Counted from the first letter of the stretch, positions 28,946-37,486 are shown. The stretch: 64,000 nt of DNA from Nakamurella sp. PAMC28650 (GCF_014303395.1 NZ_CP060298.1:4359001-4423000); one strand, 5' to 3'. Notes: generated from the sequence alone by a model not told the origin. Numbers and translations are program-made.

Positions 28946-29351
28946 TCGGGCCCCTGTGTCGCATCCAGACGGGCCGCACATTTCGTCATGGATTCATTCC
29001 GTCCCAGGCCGTGCACCGCTTCACTCGTCCCCCGTCCACCCGTCACGGCGCACCTGTTGTCATCACGGCGCAGCTGCCGTCGTCACCGAGCACCGCCCGG
29101 ATCACACCCAGCAGGTGCGGCGCGGCAACAACCGGTGCGGCGCGGCAACAACAGGCGCGGCGCGGCAACAACAGGTGCGGCGTGGCAACAACAGGTGCGG
29201 CGTGGCAGCAACAGGTGCAGCGTCGCTGCGAGGGGCGTCGGTTGCCCACCCGGTCCCCGATCAGCCCCGGGCCGGCGCACCCCCGCCGGTTCGAACCATC
29301 CGGTTTCGTGGGCTATTCTGGTTCAGCACTCGCCACAACCGGGAGTGCCGG
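28946..29351. other. Gene-free region upstream of tRNA-Asn
   Basis: No ORF with protein features. It contains the 20-bp tandem repeat at 29112-29222. The tRNA-Asn promoter must lie just before 29352. Confidence 0.5.
29112..29222. repeat. 20-bp tandem repeat, five and a half units
   Basis: The unit CAGGTGCGGCGCGGCAACAA repeats at exactly 20-bp spacing from 29112, with one to two substitutions per unit, and a partial sixth unit ends near 29222. The period is not a multiple of 3 and no ORF uses it. It could vary in copy number between strains. Confidence 0.9.
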
Positions 29352-29425
<74 letters not shown>

Positions 29426-29496
29426 GTGTATTACAGTAGGTCAGAGGCGGTCTCGGGCATCAGCCCGAAGGTCGCCACTGTCATTTCCGGGGCCGA

Positions 29497-29518
29497 TGTC
29501 AACTAGATGTCAACTAGC
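29497..29518. promoter_or_regulatory. Paired 11-bp boxes inside attL
   Basis: TGTCAACTAGA (29497-29507) is directly followed by TGTCAACTAGC (29508-29518). The same arrangement occurs at 34066-34087 and 41614-41635. Position 72 bp inside attL suggests arm-type integrase or excisionase sites. The second box overlaps the integrase stop codon. Confidence 0.65.
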
Positions 29519-30713
29519 AAATTCCGAGGGCCCTTGACAGTGCCTCTCCTGCCACATCGGTGCCCCCTGGGAGGCTGTGGCCGTACACACTCAGAGTCAC
29601 GGCCGGGTTGGCGTGTCCGAGGACGGCCGCGACGATACCGGGGCTGATACCGGCGCCCAGCATGAAGCTGGCGACGCCATGTCGCAGGTCGTGCAGGCGG
29701 ATGACGCGCACCCCTGCGGCCTTGCACAGCCTCGTGAAGCGATCGGAGACGTGGTCAGGCTTCACCGGGTTGCCGTCCGGCATGGTGAAGACATAGCCGG
29801 AGTCGGTCCAGGCGCTCCCCCACGCCAGGCGTTCCTCAAGCTGTCGCCGGCGGTGGGCCCGCAGGACGGCCACCAGACTGGGGTCCAGCGGGACCCGTCG
29901 CTGGCCCGCAGCCGTTTTCGGGGTCGAGGTCTGGATGGAAGTACCCCCGACGACGATCCGTGTCTCCAGGACGAACAGGTGGCCCGCGTCGAGGTCAACC
30001 CGGTCCCACTTCAGCCCGCAGATCTCTCCCCGGCGCATCCCGCGGGCGGCACCGAGTAGGTACAGGGCCGCGAGCCGGTCCACCGTCACGTAGGAAATGA
30101 ACTTGGCGGCATCTTCACGCGACCAGATGTTGTCGACGATCGTCTTGGGCGCCGCGGGGATGGTGGCAGCGGCCGCCGGGTTCCGACGGACGAGATTCAC
30201 GCCGTGAGGATCAGCGGCCCACTTGCACGCCAGTCGCAACACGACGCCGGCCAGTTGCACCGACCTGGGAGACAGCGGGCCACCCTTTTTGCTGCCCGTC
30301 TTGCCGAGCTCCGTCATCCAGGCGTTGACGGCCGACGTCGTCAGCGCGTCGACGCGCACGGCACCCATTTTCGGAAAGATCCACGCCTCAGCAGTGTTGC
30401 GGTACCCGGCGAGGGTGCTTGCCCGCTTCCCGGCCAGTGCTCTCTCTTCAAGCCACTGTTCGACGACGTTGCGAACGGTCAGCTTTGCGTCCGGGCCCTG
30501 CGCGGCGTCGGTGCCGTTCTTGCCGATCTGCTCGTTGACGTAGAGCTGAGCTTCCTTCTGGATGCGGAAGCCACCCTTGGAGCGCTGGATGCGCCTGCCC
30601 TCGACGGCCGGGTCCGGGAACGACCAGATGGCAGTGAACGTCTCGCCGCGCTTCCGCACAGACCCGGCGCCCGCCTTGGCCCTTGTCTTGGTCTTCGCCT
30701 CCGTGGTCGTCAT
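29514..30713 (-). CDS. Tyrosine-type site-specific integrase
   Basis: 399 residues. An AP2-like/arm-binding N terminus (FTAIWSFPDPAVEGRRIQRSK) and a SAM-like core-binding domain (about 75-185) precede the catalytic domain. Catalytic residues: Arg227 in GMRRGEICGLKW, His341 and Arg344 in LHDLRH, His367 in VLGHANP and nucleophile Tyr377 in SVYGHS. It lies with its 3' end 89 bp from attL, the usual place, and would recombine attP with the tRNA-Asn site. Its ATG overlaps the stop of the preceding small gene as ATGA. Confidence 0.95.
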   Translation of the reverse strand: MTTTEAKTKTRAKAGAGSVRKRGETFTAIWSFPDPAVEGRRIQRSKGGFRIQKEAQLYVNEQIGKNGTDAAQGPDAKLTVRNVVEQWLEERALAGKRASTLAGYRNTAEAWIFPKMGAVRVDALTTSAVNAWMTELGKTGSKKGGPLSPRSVQLAGVVLRLACKWAADPHGVNLVRRNPAAAATIPAAPKTIVDNIWSREDAAKFISYVTVDRLAALYLLGAARGMRRGEICGLKWDRVDLDAGHLFVLETRIVVGGTSIQTSTPKTAAGQRRVPLDPSLVAVLRAHRRRQLEERLAWGSAWTDSGYVFTMPDGNPVKPDHVSDRFTRLCKAAGVRVIRLHDLRHGVASFMLGAGISPGIVAAVLGHANPAVTLSVYGHSLPGGTDVAGEALSRALGIC

Positions 30714-30919
30714 GACGGCCGCTGGTAGAGGAAAGCCTCGACCTCGTCAGCGGTTGCCCCGTACTTACCGCCGAGGACCGCGTCGCCGGCCTCGTTTCGG
30801 AGCCAGATCCTGCCGAAGTCTAGGGCGTCTGGATCCCGCCGCGCTGACTTCTGAAATCTGAGCCCCTGTCGGGACGCTTTGCGCCGCAACGTGATTTCGT
30901 GCTTCTCTGCCACTTTCAT
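30710..30919 (-). CDS. Small protein coupled to the integrase
   Basis: 69 residues from ATG at 30919 (an upstream ATG at 30979 is in frame). KHEITLRRKASRQGLRFQKSARRDPDALDFGRIWLRN followed by TADEVEAFLYQR resembles short actinobacterial proteins found beside integrases. There is no clear helix-turn-helix. Its stop overlaps the integrase start (ATGA), so the two are co-expressed; a recombination-directionality or accessory role is possible but unproven. Confidence 0.65.
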   Translation of the reverse strand: MKVAEKHEITLRRKASRQGLRFQKSARRDPDALDFGRIWLRNEAGDAVLGGKYGATADEVEAFLYQRPS

Positions 30920-31333
30920 CCTCCCGGTCTCCGGTGTGTTGCTAGGAATGACGCTATACCGTTGCCGACCAAAGCGCAACCCGAAGTGTCACCAGACAGG
31001 ATACCTGGCCAGGTTGGACAGGGAATCTGTCCTCTTAGTCCGTACGGGTGAATCTTTTGCGAGCCTTGACACTGAGATTGGCGGGTATGTATCCACCTTC
31101 TCCAATCAGAAGGTTGACGTCATGTCGCATCCCTTTCGTGCTTAATGTCCCCCAACGGGCTCATTTAGATACGCATACACACAGCATGCTATGCCGCGGC
31201 GCGGACCCGTTCTTGGACACCAAACCCCCTGGCTGGAGGGCAATCTCGGCTTGAGGACCGAGGCCGACGTGTGGTCTAGTAGCACTGTCGCCACGATGAA
31301 CGTGGAACGTTATACCACAGAGGGGGTCGACAC
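30920..31333. promoter_or_regulatory. Divergent control region of the element
   Basis: This gap separates the leftward integrase operon from the rightward operon, so it must hold both promoters. TTGACA at 31066-31071 with TATGTAT at 31086-31092 is a weak promoter candidate (short spacing). GTTATACC near 31309 precedes the first rightward gene. No repressor gene faces it, which is unusual for a prophage. Confidence 0.45.
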
Positions 31334-31675
31334 ATGGCATTCACGTCGCCATCGGGCCGAGAAGCAGTGAACCGTTCTTGGGAGAACACATCGAACCGGA
31401 CGGCCAGAACCGCGCACGCACGGTTCGGTCTGACGGCACGCTTCGCCCGCATCGCCGATCCCGACGGTGTTTTGCCGGCCGAGGAACTTGCGGCGAAGGT
31501 GAAGGGGCTTCGCCGAGCGCACTTCGCCAAACTCGGTCGGAAGTCAGCCGAAGCACGCCGAGAACGCGAAGCCAAGGCGGCAAGCGACGCAGCAGCATTG
31601 GCAGCCATTCTCGGCGCACCTAGCGTTGACGCTACTGCCGCAGCCGCGGTCGCAGCCCTGGTCGACGCCTCGTGA
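31334..31675 (+). CDS. Hypothetical Ala/Arg-rich helical protein
   Basis: 113 residues, start ATG 31334 after AGAGGGGG. No family recognised. A central helix-rich basic region (LRRAHFAKLGRKSAEARREREAKAASDAAALAA) could bind nucleic acid. First gene of the rightward operon. Its stop overlaps the next start as GTGA. Confidence 0.6.
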   Translation: MAFTSPSGREAVNRSWENTSNRTARTAHARFGLTARFARIADPDGVLPAEELAAKVKGLRRAHFAKLGRKSAEARREREAKAASDAAALAAILGAPSVDATAAAAVAALVDAS

Positions 31676-31923
31676 ACGAAACGGAAGCCGCAGTCGAACG
31701 CCTGAGCCGCGGTCACTACCGGCCCGAAGACCGCCACCTGCTGCCCCTGGCCGTGTCCGCCGCAGTAGCAGCCGGCGCCTGCGGCGTATCCGTCAACGGC
31801 TGGTGGAACTTGATTCGTGTCGAACGTTGTCCGCTGCCGGTGCTGCGAATCGGCAGGTCCATCCGTCACCGCACCTCTGATTTGCTCGGCTATCTGATCG
31901 GCGAATCTGAGGGTGCGGCGTGA
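31672..31923 (+). CDS. Excisionase-like HTH protein
   Basis: 83 residues from GTG at 31672. The C-terminal part (GWWNLIRVERCPLPVLRIGRSIRHRTSDLLGYLIG) follows the HTH_17/MerR-like pattern of excisionases (helix, wing with LPVLRIGRS, then a helix resembling DLxxYL). It is thus a candidate Xis or regulator. It is translationally coupled on both sides (GTGA at 31672 and at 31920). Confidence 0.65.
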   Translation: MNETEAAVERLSRGHYRPEDRHLLPLAVSAAVAAGACGVSVNGWWNLIRVERCPLPVLRIGRSIRHRTSDLLGYLIGESEGAA

Positions 31924-32114
31924 GTCGAGCTGGCGGAGATGCTCGACGCCACGCACGACGCTCCGAACGAGCAGCCGAAGGCCGCCACATCCGCAACAGC
32001 ACCGGTCACAGACCGGCGACAAAACAACCCATTCCCCACAGCAGCCCACCGCCGATGCAATACGAGATCGGCCGGCTACTCACACCCGAACCCGACAGGA
32101 ACCCACGTGCCTGA
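31920..32114 (+). CDS. Small basic protein in the element operon
   Basis: 64 residues, GTG start overlapping the preceding stop. Rich in Arg and Pro with no recognised domain. The coupled position supports it more than its sequence does. It may be a spurious frame across a leader of the next gene. Confidence 0.35.
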   Translation: MSRAGGDARRHARRSERAAEGRHIRNSTGHRPATKQPIPHSSPPPMQYEIGRLLTPEPDRNPRA

Positions 32115-32439
32115 TACGAATCAGGATGACCGCCCGTGTCACCGGACGGCCAATCCCACTTCCACTACCGACACCCCTGACTCTACACCATCGGAACAGC
32201 TACGGCGCAGGCGTTTTGCCGCATCACGATCCGAACCCCTCTCTGACGGAACACGGGATCCATGGGCCGCTGGCTATACCCGTCGACCGTCCACATTCGG
32301 GTTGACCGAGGACGAGGTGCGGGCCGTAGCCTTGCAGCATCTCGCCGACGGCTGGCCAATGTCCGACATTCTGCAGGTATTCGACATCAGGATTCGACAC
32401 ACCTGCGCGTGCCCCGGCTGTAGAGCAAAATCAGCGTGA
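32107..32439 (+). CDS. Hypothetical protein with Cys-rich C terminus
   Basis: About 110 residues from GTG at 32107, chosen for an AGGAA box upstream. After a low-complexity Thr/Pro/Arg N terminus comes a plausible domain (FGLTEDEVRAVALQHLADGWPMSDILQVFDIRIRH), then CACPGCR. The helix pattern resembles a small DNA-binding or replication-associated module. Its stop overlaps the ATPase start as GTGA. Confidence 0.5.
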   Translation: MPDTNQDDRPCHRTANPTSTTDTPDSTPSEQLRRRRFAASRSEPLSDGTRDPWAAGYTRRPSTFGLTEDEVRAVALQHLADGWPMSDILQVFDIRIRHTCACPGCRAKSA

Positions 32440-33752
32440 CAGAAACCAGAGTCGCGGATGCGGCGCGCTTCGACGAAATCGTTCAGAATGAGTTCTGGTC
32501 CGCACGGTCCGAGCTGGCCCACATCAAGGCCTTTGCGCATGCCCGGATGTGCTCTCCATGGGCGGTCCTCGCCGTCGTCCTGACGCGAATCGCCTGCACC
32601 GTTCCCCCGAATGTCGTGCTCCCACCGATCGTCGGTGGAGATGGCGGCCTCAATTTGTTCGCCGGTCTGGTCGGTCCCTCTGGATCCGGTAAGTCCGGTG
32701 CCATCAACGCCGCCCGGGACGCGGTGGTCACCGAAGGGTTTCCGACAGTGCCCCTGGGCTCAGGGGAAGGCATCTCGCGGTCCTACGCCTACCGAAGCAC
32801 CAAGACTCAACAACTTGTCTGGCTCGAACGATCAGTCCTATTCACCGCTACCGAGGTAGATGCCCTGTCTGCCCTCGACGGCCGGCAGGGCGCAACCCTC
32901 GGCGCGCAAATGCGAGAGATGTTCAACGGCGGGGAGTTGGGATTCGGCTACGCCAGCGTAGAGAAACGGGTCATCCTCCCCGAGCACAGCTACCGCGCCG
33001 GAGTCATCGTCGGAATCCAGCCGGGCAGAGCCGCAGTCCTCCTCGACGGTGAAGCCGGCGGAATGCCCCAACGGTTCCTTTTCATGCCCAGCACCGATCC
33101 CACCATCCCCAGATACCCGGACCCAGCACCGACAATCTGGACGCCACCGCGGATGCACTGGGCCGCACCCCGGAACAACCCATTTCCTGAAGGTGAAGCA
33201 GACACTGGCAGAGCCGTCGGACCGCGCGAGGAACTGTGGGTCGACCCGCTCATCGTCGACGGAATCCAGAAAGCCGCACACCAACGAGCCACAGGCATAG
33301 GCCAACCCCTCGACGGACACGCCCTCCTCGTGCGCCTCAAGGTCGCCGCAGCACTGAGCGTCCTCGCCGGCCGCAAAATGATCCGAGATCACGACTGGGA
33401 CCTCGCAGGAACAGTCATGGCCGTATCCGACACAACCCGGTTGGCGATGCAGGCACAGCTCGAAAACGCCAGGACAGCCATCAGCGAGCGACTCGGCACC
33501 GCCGAAGGCATCCGCCGCGCCACCGCCGACGAAGTCAGCGCACTCCACACCGAAGTGCGGATCGCCGGCGCCATCACCAAAAAACTTCAGACCCCGCCAG
33601 CCCCCGGGATGCTCTGGTCCCGCTCAGCTCTCCGCAAAACGTTCGCCTACCGAGACCGCGACACCTTCGACACCGTCCTCACCGACATGTTCAACAGCCC
33701 ACAGGACCTCACCAACGCCCAGATGGCCGCAGCCACCCGGATCGCATCATGA
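32436..33752 (+). CDS. P-loop ATPase, probable replication protein (DUF3987-like)
   Basis: 438 residues from GTG at 32436. The N-terminal part has PWAVLAVVLTRIACTVPPNVVLPP and a Walker A motif GPSGSGKS at residues 80-87. A Walker B-like strand lies in SVLFTATEVDALSAL near residue 140. The order resembles helicase-like DUF3987 proteins of plasmids and small prophages. It probably supports replication of the excised element. A family search would be needed for a firm name. Confidence 0.65.
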   Translation: MTETRVADAARFDEIVQNEFWSARSELAHIKAFAHARMCSPWAVLAVVLTRIACTVPPNVVLPPIVGGDGGLNLFAGLVGPSGSGKSGAINAARDAVVTEGFPTVPLGSGEGISRSYAYRSTKTQQLVWLERSVLFTATEVDALSALDGRQGATLGAQMREMFNGGELGFGYASVEKRVILPEHSYRAGVIVGIQPGRAAVLLDGEAGGMPQRFLFMPSTDPTIPRYPDPAPTIWTPPRMHWAAPRNNPFPEGEADTGRAVGPREELWVDPLIVDGIQKAAHQRATGIGQPLDGHALLVRLKVAAALSVLAGRKMIRDHDWDLAGTVMAVSDTTRLAMQAQLENARTAISERLGTAEGIRRATADEVSALHTEVRIAGAITKKLQTPPAPGMLWSRSALRKTFAYRDRDTFDTVLTDMFNSPQDLTNAQMAAATRIAS

Positions 33753-34131
33753 GGGGGACAAAGGGGACACAAATGTCCACCCTCCCTCGCGTGTCACACG
33801 AAAAGGCATTGATGTCCGTTTTATACAGATATCAACCCATTTCGAGCCACCAAATCAATCCCCGGCGGGGGTGGACAAACCCGTCCCCTTGTCCCCCGTT
33901 GTCCCCCATGTCCCCACAGGAGAGTGGCGTGGCTGGTCGTCAATCGCAGCACCGGTTGATCGGGGTGTTTTCCCGGTTCGGTGGGTGTTGTGACGCCGCG
34001 AGGATCGGTAGACCGTCCGATTATCAATCGGATAGCGGCTGTGTCTCCGCAGCTCAGTGTATGCGTGTCAACTCATTGTCAACCCGCTTCCGTCCGGTTG
34101 TGGGCCTTTCTCATCACCTTGGAGTTACCTC
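33753..34131. promoter_or_regulatory. Repeat-rich intergenic region, candidate origin or control region
   Basis: Several repeat families overlap here. GGGGGACAAAGGGGACA at 33753-33769 opposes a run of TTGTCCCCC units at 33883-33915. TTGTCCCCCATGT recurs at 33899 and 34132. Three short stems follow (CGGT/ACCG at 34006-34015, TCCGA/TCGGA at 34016-34032, GCGG/CCGC at 34035-34050). A pair of TGTCAAC boxes lies at 34066-34087. Placed between the ATPase gene and the next gene, this would suit an origin or an operator. Confidence 0.55.
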
Positions 34132-34917
34132 TTGTCCCCCATGTTCCGTTCCGCTTCGATCCCGGTTGTCGGCGTTCCTGTCGCCAACCTCGACCGCATC
34201 ACGCTCCCCGACTCCGCCACACTCGTCCCTGAGGTCGAGGAGGTCACCAGCAAGGTCGCCGCGCTGCGTGACCAGCCACCGGCCGACATCGCCGACGAAC
34301 TGGTTGCTGACGCCGAACGTCGGGCAGGTCTGCGCCTGCTGATGGAAGCCCGCGACACGGCCAGCAGCACCGCCGCCGCCCTGTACGGGTCGCTGTTCAG
34401 TCAGATTCCCGGCCCTGACCAGATCACCGCCGCAGCCAACGCTGAGGCGCAGTCGGCGGCTCTGACGCACCTCGTCGACCGCGCCGCCACATCACACATC
34501 CCCACAGACCGCTGGTCCGCCGATGTCAAGCAATACGTCGCCACCACCGCCGGCCGCATCAACGGTCTCCCACCGCTACCGCTGTCGAAGTTCGAGATCG
34601 CACTCGATCAGTACCGCGAAGCCCTGCGCCGCAACCTGCCGAACCTCACCCCGCCCCGGTCCACCGACGCCGACCTCGCCGCCGAGCAGGCATCCGCCGC
34701 CTACGTCGCAGCCCGGGCCGCCCACGCCAACGTCCCCGGCCTCATCGCATCATCGGTCTACGACGTCCAGCAGGGCCACCGTCACGCCCTCGACGTCCTC
34801 ACCTTCGCCGACGGCGTCCTCCACGACTCCCTGCCGCCGATACTCGCCCAGCATGCCGCAGCGGTCGAACTGATCGCCGCAGCCGATGCGTCCCGCCTCG
34901 AGCGAGGTCTGGGATGA
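34132..34917 (+). CDS. Hypothetical element protein, mostly helical
   Basis: 261 residues. TTG at 34132 is favoured because GGAG lies seven bases upstream; ATG at 34141 is the alternative. Ala-rich and predominantly helical, with LDRITLPDSATLVPEVEEVTSKV near the start and long helical segments later. No family recognised and no membrane segment. It is the first of a run of overlapping genes leading to terminase, so a packaging or particle role is conceivable. Confidence 0.6.
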   Translation: MSPMFRSASIPVVGVPVANLDRITLPDSATLVPEVEEVTSKVAALRDQPPADIADELVADAERRAGLRLLMEARDTASSTAAALYGSLFSQIPGPDQITAAANAEAQSAALTHLVDRAATSHIPTDRWSADVKQYVATTAGRINGLPPLPLSKFEIALDQYREALRRNLPNLTPPRSTDADLAAEQASAAYVAARAAHANVPGLIASSVYDVQQGHRHALDVLTFADGVLHDSLPPILAQHAAAVELIAAADASRLERGLG

Positions 34918-35417
34918 CCCAACCGTTCCACCATTCCCTCCTGTCCAAAGCCGCCACACCCGCACCCGGAGCCACCATGCCCACCAGCAACACCCCGCCC
35001 GTAGCACTGACCGACATGCTCACCCAGGTCAAAGATTCCATCGCCCAGTTCGGTGCCCTCTGGGATCAGTGGCAGACCGGTGATGGCCCCGCCACCCCGG
35101 ACCAGACAACGATCGGAGATGACCCGGCCACCGACGGCGAGGTCGTGAAGGCTCGTCGCCGAGGTATCGGTGTCACCGATGCACGTTGGGCGGCGATGCT
35201 CCGCCGCGTCAGCCCCGGCGTCGCCTCGGAGATCCGGTCGGTCGTCATCACCAAGTCCCTCGCCCTGGCGACCAATGCCGGCATCGCGCCGTCGGAAGCA
35301 GTGGACATCATCAAGAGGATCGCGTGTGACACGCAGCCTCGCCGCTCGGTGCAGGGTCAGTCCCTCAATGCTGCCGCTGAGGCTGTGGCGCGCCAGTGGG
35401 CGCGGCAGGGCCGCTGA
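34914..35417 (+). CDS. Hypothetical element protein
   Basis: 167 residues. ATG at 34914 overlaps the preceding stop (ATGA). The N-terminal half is low-complexity. The C-terminal half (GIGVTDARWAAMLRRVSPGVASEIRSVVITKSLALATNAG) is well-formed and helical. No family recognised. The stop shares one base with the next start. Confidence 0.6.
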   Translation: MTQPFHHSLLSKAATPAPGATMPTSNTPPVALTDMLTQVKDSIAQFGALWDQWQTGDGPATPDQTTIGDDPATDGEVVKARRRGIGVTDARWAAMLRRVSPGVASEIRSVVITKSLALATNAGIAPSEAVDIIKRIACDTQPRRSVQGQSLNAAAEAVARQWARQGR

Positions 35418-35926
35418 TGGCCCGCCCGTGCTCGGTGTGTTCGCATCCCGACCTCGCCGCCATCGACCGGGCGCTGGTGAATGGTGACCCGTATCGGGAA
35501 ATAGCGAAACGGGATCCACCCGTTTCGGTATCCGCTATTCAGCGTCACAGGGTGGATCACCTTTCACCTAGTTTGCGGGTGTTGTCTGCAGTTGCGGAGC
35601 ACGAATCGGGACGGTCGTTGCTGGAGCAACTCTCCAACCTGAACGACCGAGTCTTGAAGATCCTCGACGATGCAGCGACGACCAGTAAGCCGAGCATCGC
35701 CCTGGCAGCCATTCGGGAGGCCCGCGCGCTGATCCAGTTGAGTGCTCGACTGACGGGCGAGCTGGACGAGCGCCCGCAGACGATGGTCATCAATTTGGCG
35801 TCGACCAACGAGTGGACGGAGGCCCGCACCGCGATCGTTCGAGCATTGCAGCCGTTCCCGGACGCGCGGAACGCGGTCATGCGAGCTTTGGGTGGCGGTG
35901 AGATTGATGTCATCGAATCCGCGTAA
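35417..35926 (+). CDS. Probable small terminase subunit
   Basis: 169 residues from ATG at 35417. The N-terminal MARPCSVCSHPDLAAIDRALVNGDPYREIAKR has a Cys-x-x-Cys-x-His knuckle and a helix-turn-helix-like segment (VSVSAIQRHRVDHL). A long oligomerisation helix follows (SLLEQLSNLNDRVLKILDDA). This layout and the position directly before the large terminase indicate DNA recognition for packaging. The assignment rests mainly on context. It overlaps the next gene by 20 bp. Confidence 0.65.
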   Translation: MARPCSVCSHPDLAAIDRALVNGDPYREIAKRDPPVSVSAIQRHRVDHLSPSLRVLSAVAEHESGRSLLEQLSNLNDRVLKILDDAATTSKPSIALAAIREARALIQLSARLTGELDERPQTMVINLASTNEWTEARTAIVRALQPFPDARNAVMRALGGGEIDVIESA

Positions 35927-36689
35927 CGCGCTGCTGTCATCGCTGCTCGGTCATCTGGACCCGGTGTCGCTGTGCCAGGCGGTAGGTATGACCCCGGACC
36001 CGTGGCAACGCACGGTGCTCCGGTCTGATGCTCCGAGGATCCTGCTGTGCTGCTCTCGGCAGATCGGGAAGTCGACGGTCGCCGGCATCAAAGCCGTCCA
36101 CACCGCAGTGCATCAGCCGAATTCGTTGACATTGGTGATCGCACCGTCTCAGCGTCAGGCGATGTTGCTGTTCCGGTCGATTCTGGTGGTGTATAGGAAG
36201 TTCGGCAGGCCGGTCGCAGCAGAGGCCGAGAACGCGATGAGCTTGACGCTTGAGAACGGCTCGCGGATCGTCGCGTTACCGGCCGATCAGCGGACCATCC
36301 GCGGGTTCGCCGCGGTAGATCTCATCCTGATCGACGAGGCATCCCAGGTCGACGACGACCTGTACGAGGCGATCCGGCCGATGCTCGCAGTTTCCGGCGG
36401 CCAGTTGCTGGTGATGTCCACACCGTTCGGCCGTCGGGGCTGGTTTTACCGCGCTACGACGGCCACAGATGACGCCTGGCAACGTTTCGTGGTCCCGGCC
36501 ACCCAATGCCCCCGGATTTCCCCAGAATTCCTGCTGCGGGAACGGGCGGACCTCGGAGAGCACCGATTCCGGGAGGAGTACATGGCCGAATTCAGCGACT
36601 CATCCGGCTCGGTGTTCTCCGGTGCCGACCTGGCCATGATCTTGTCCGACCTCCCCACGTTCGATCTCCAGAAACGGCTCGCATCATGA
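35907..36689 (+). CDS. Large terminase, ATPase half only
   Basis: 260 residues from ATG at 35907. Phage terminase ATPase motifs: DPWQRTVL adenine-binding segment near residue 31, Walker A CSRQIGKST at 49-57, Walker B DLILIDEAS at 138-146 with Asp143 and Glu144, coupling motif VMSTPFGRRGWF near 174. The protein ends after FSGADLAMILSD, exactly where the nuclease domain would normally begin. It powers DNA translocation into a prohead. Its stop overlaps the nuclease start as ATGA, so the two halves are made as separate chains. Confidence 0.88.
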   Translation: MSSNPRNALLSSLLGHLDPVSLCQAVGMTPDPWQRTVLRSDAPRILLCCSRQIGKSTVAGIKAVHTAVHQPNSLTLVIAPSQRQAMLLFRSILVVYRKFGRPVAAEAENAMSLTLENGSRIVALPADQRTIRGFAAVDLILIDEASQVDDDLYEAIRPMLAVSGGQLLVMSTPFGRRGWFYRATTATDDAWQRFVVPATQCPRISPEFLLRERADLGEHRFREEYMAEFSDSSGSVFSGADLAMILSDLPTFDLQKRLAS

Positions 36690-37339
36690 GTGGCAACGGA
36701 TCCACCGCCCGCGTGGTCGGCATCGACCTCGGCAAACAGTCGGATTTCACGGCTATCTCGATTTTGGACAAGATCCCGACCGACGACGGGGGAAGTGAAG
36801 TTCACGTCCAGTACCTTCGCCGGCTCCGTGGCGTCTCCTACACCGCGGTCGTCGAGGAGATCGCGCAGATGGCGGAGTGGCCGGCGTTGGACGGTTGCCC
36901 GTTCATCGTCGACGCAACAGGTCTGGGCCGGCCGGTGTTCGACATGCTCGCCCAACGGGTACGCCGGGTCGAAGCGTTGACGATCAGCAGCGGCAACATC
37001 GTCGTCAAACACGGACCCCGCGAATACTCCGTCCCCAAGGCTGATCTGGTGGGGGCGATGCAGGTTTTGGTCGCCGGGCACCGCATCAAGGTCGGCACCC
37101 ACATCCCCGACGCCGTCGCGTTCATCCAGGAGCTGACCGACTTCGGTTACGAAACGTCCGACGCAGGGAGGACGTCGTTCAACGCCACCGGCGCCGGCCA
37201 CGACGACCTAGTCCTGTCCGTGGCTCTGGCCGCTTGGAAGTTGCAGCACGGCGGCCGGACGGGCCAGATCTGGATGGAAGCATTCCGGATCCGCCAGGAG
37301 ACTCTCCACCTCGATCACCGCGGAACTCTTCGAACCTGA
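36686..37339 (+). CDS. Large terminase, nuclease half only
   Basis: 217 residues from ATG at 36686 (ATGA overlap). RNase H-like terminase nuclease: VVGIDLGKQSDFTAI with Asp14, PFIVDATGLGRPV with Asp76, and GAGHDDLVLSVALAAW with Asp173/Asp174, the expected acidic triad. It would cut concatemers during packaging, working with the ATPase half encoded just upstream. Normal large terminases carry both domains in one 450-600-residue chain. The sequence has clean start and stop codons at the junction, so this is unlikely to be a frameshift artefact. Confidence 0.87.
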   Translation: MSGNGSTARVVGIDLGKQSDFTAISILDKIPTDDGGSEVHVQYLRRLRGVSYTAVVEEIAQMAEWPALDGCPFIVDATGLGRPVFDMLAQRVRRVEALTISSGNIVVKHGPREYSVPKADLVGAMQVLVAGHRIKVGTHIPDAVAFIQELTDFGYETSDAGRTSFNATGAGHDDLVLSVALAAWKLQHGGRTGQIWMEAFRIRQETLHLDHRGTLRT

Positions 37340-37486
37340 TCCCCGTCCAACGCCCCCCGCTGAACGCGGTCGGCCCCGACCTGCAGGAGACGGCACCGCG
37401 ACCCCAAGACACCGTCAGCGCCCGCCCGCCACCTTGCGGGGCCTAGGACCCCATCCACAAGGGGGCGGTGTGCCGCCGTGAGGGCC
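37340..37486. other. Spacer between packaging genes and cargo genes
   Basis: Roughly 150 bp without a gene. It ends the tightly overlapping operon and begins the cargo segment; a promoter for the channel gene is likely here but not recognised. Confidence 0.4.

Noticed and set aside
29112-29222. CRISPR array or coding repeat
   Set aside because: No spacers between units and no ORF in frame with them.
34016-34032. Possible tRNA-like anticodon arm (GAT on the minus strand)
   Set aside because: The D-arm spacing and T-arm do not fit a cloverleaf; only a lone stem-loop is supported.
33236-34342. A 368-codon plus-strand frame across the intergenic region
   Set aside because: Arg/Pro/Ser-rich composition without domains; it overlaps two better genes out of frame.
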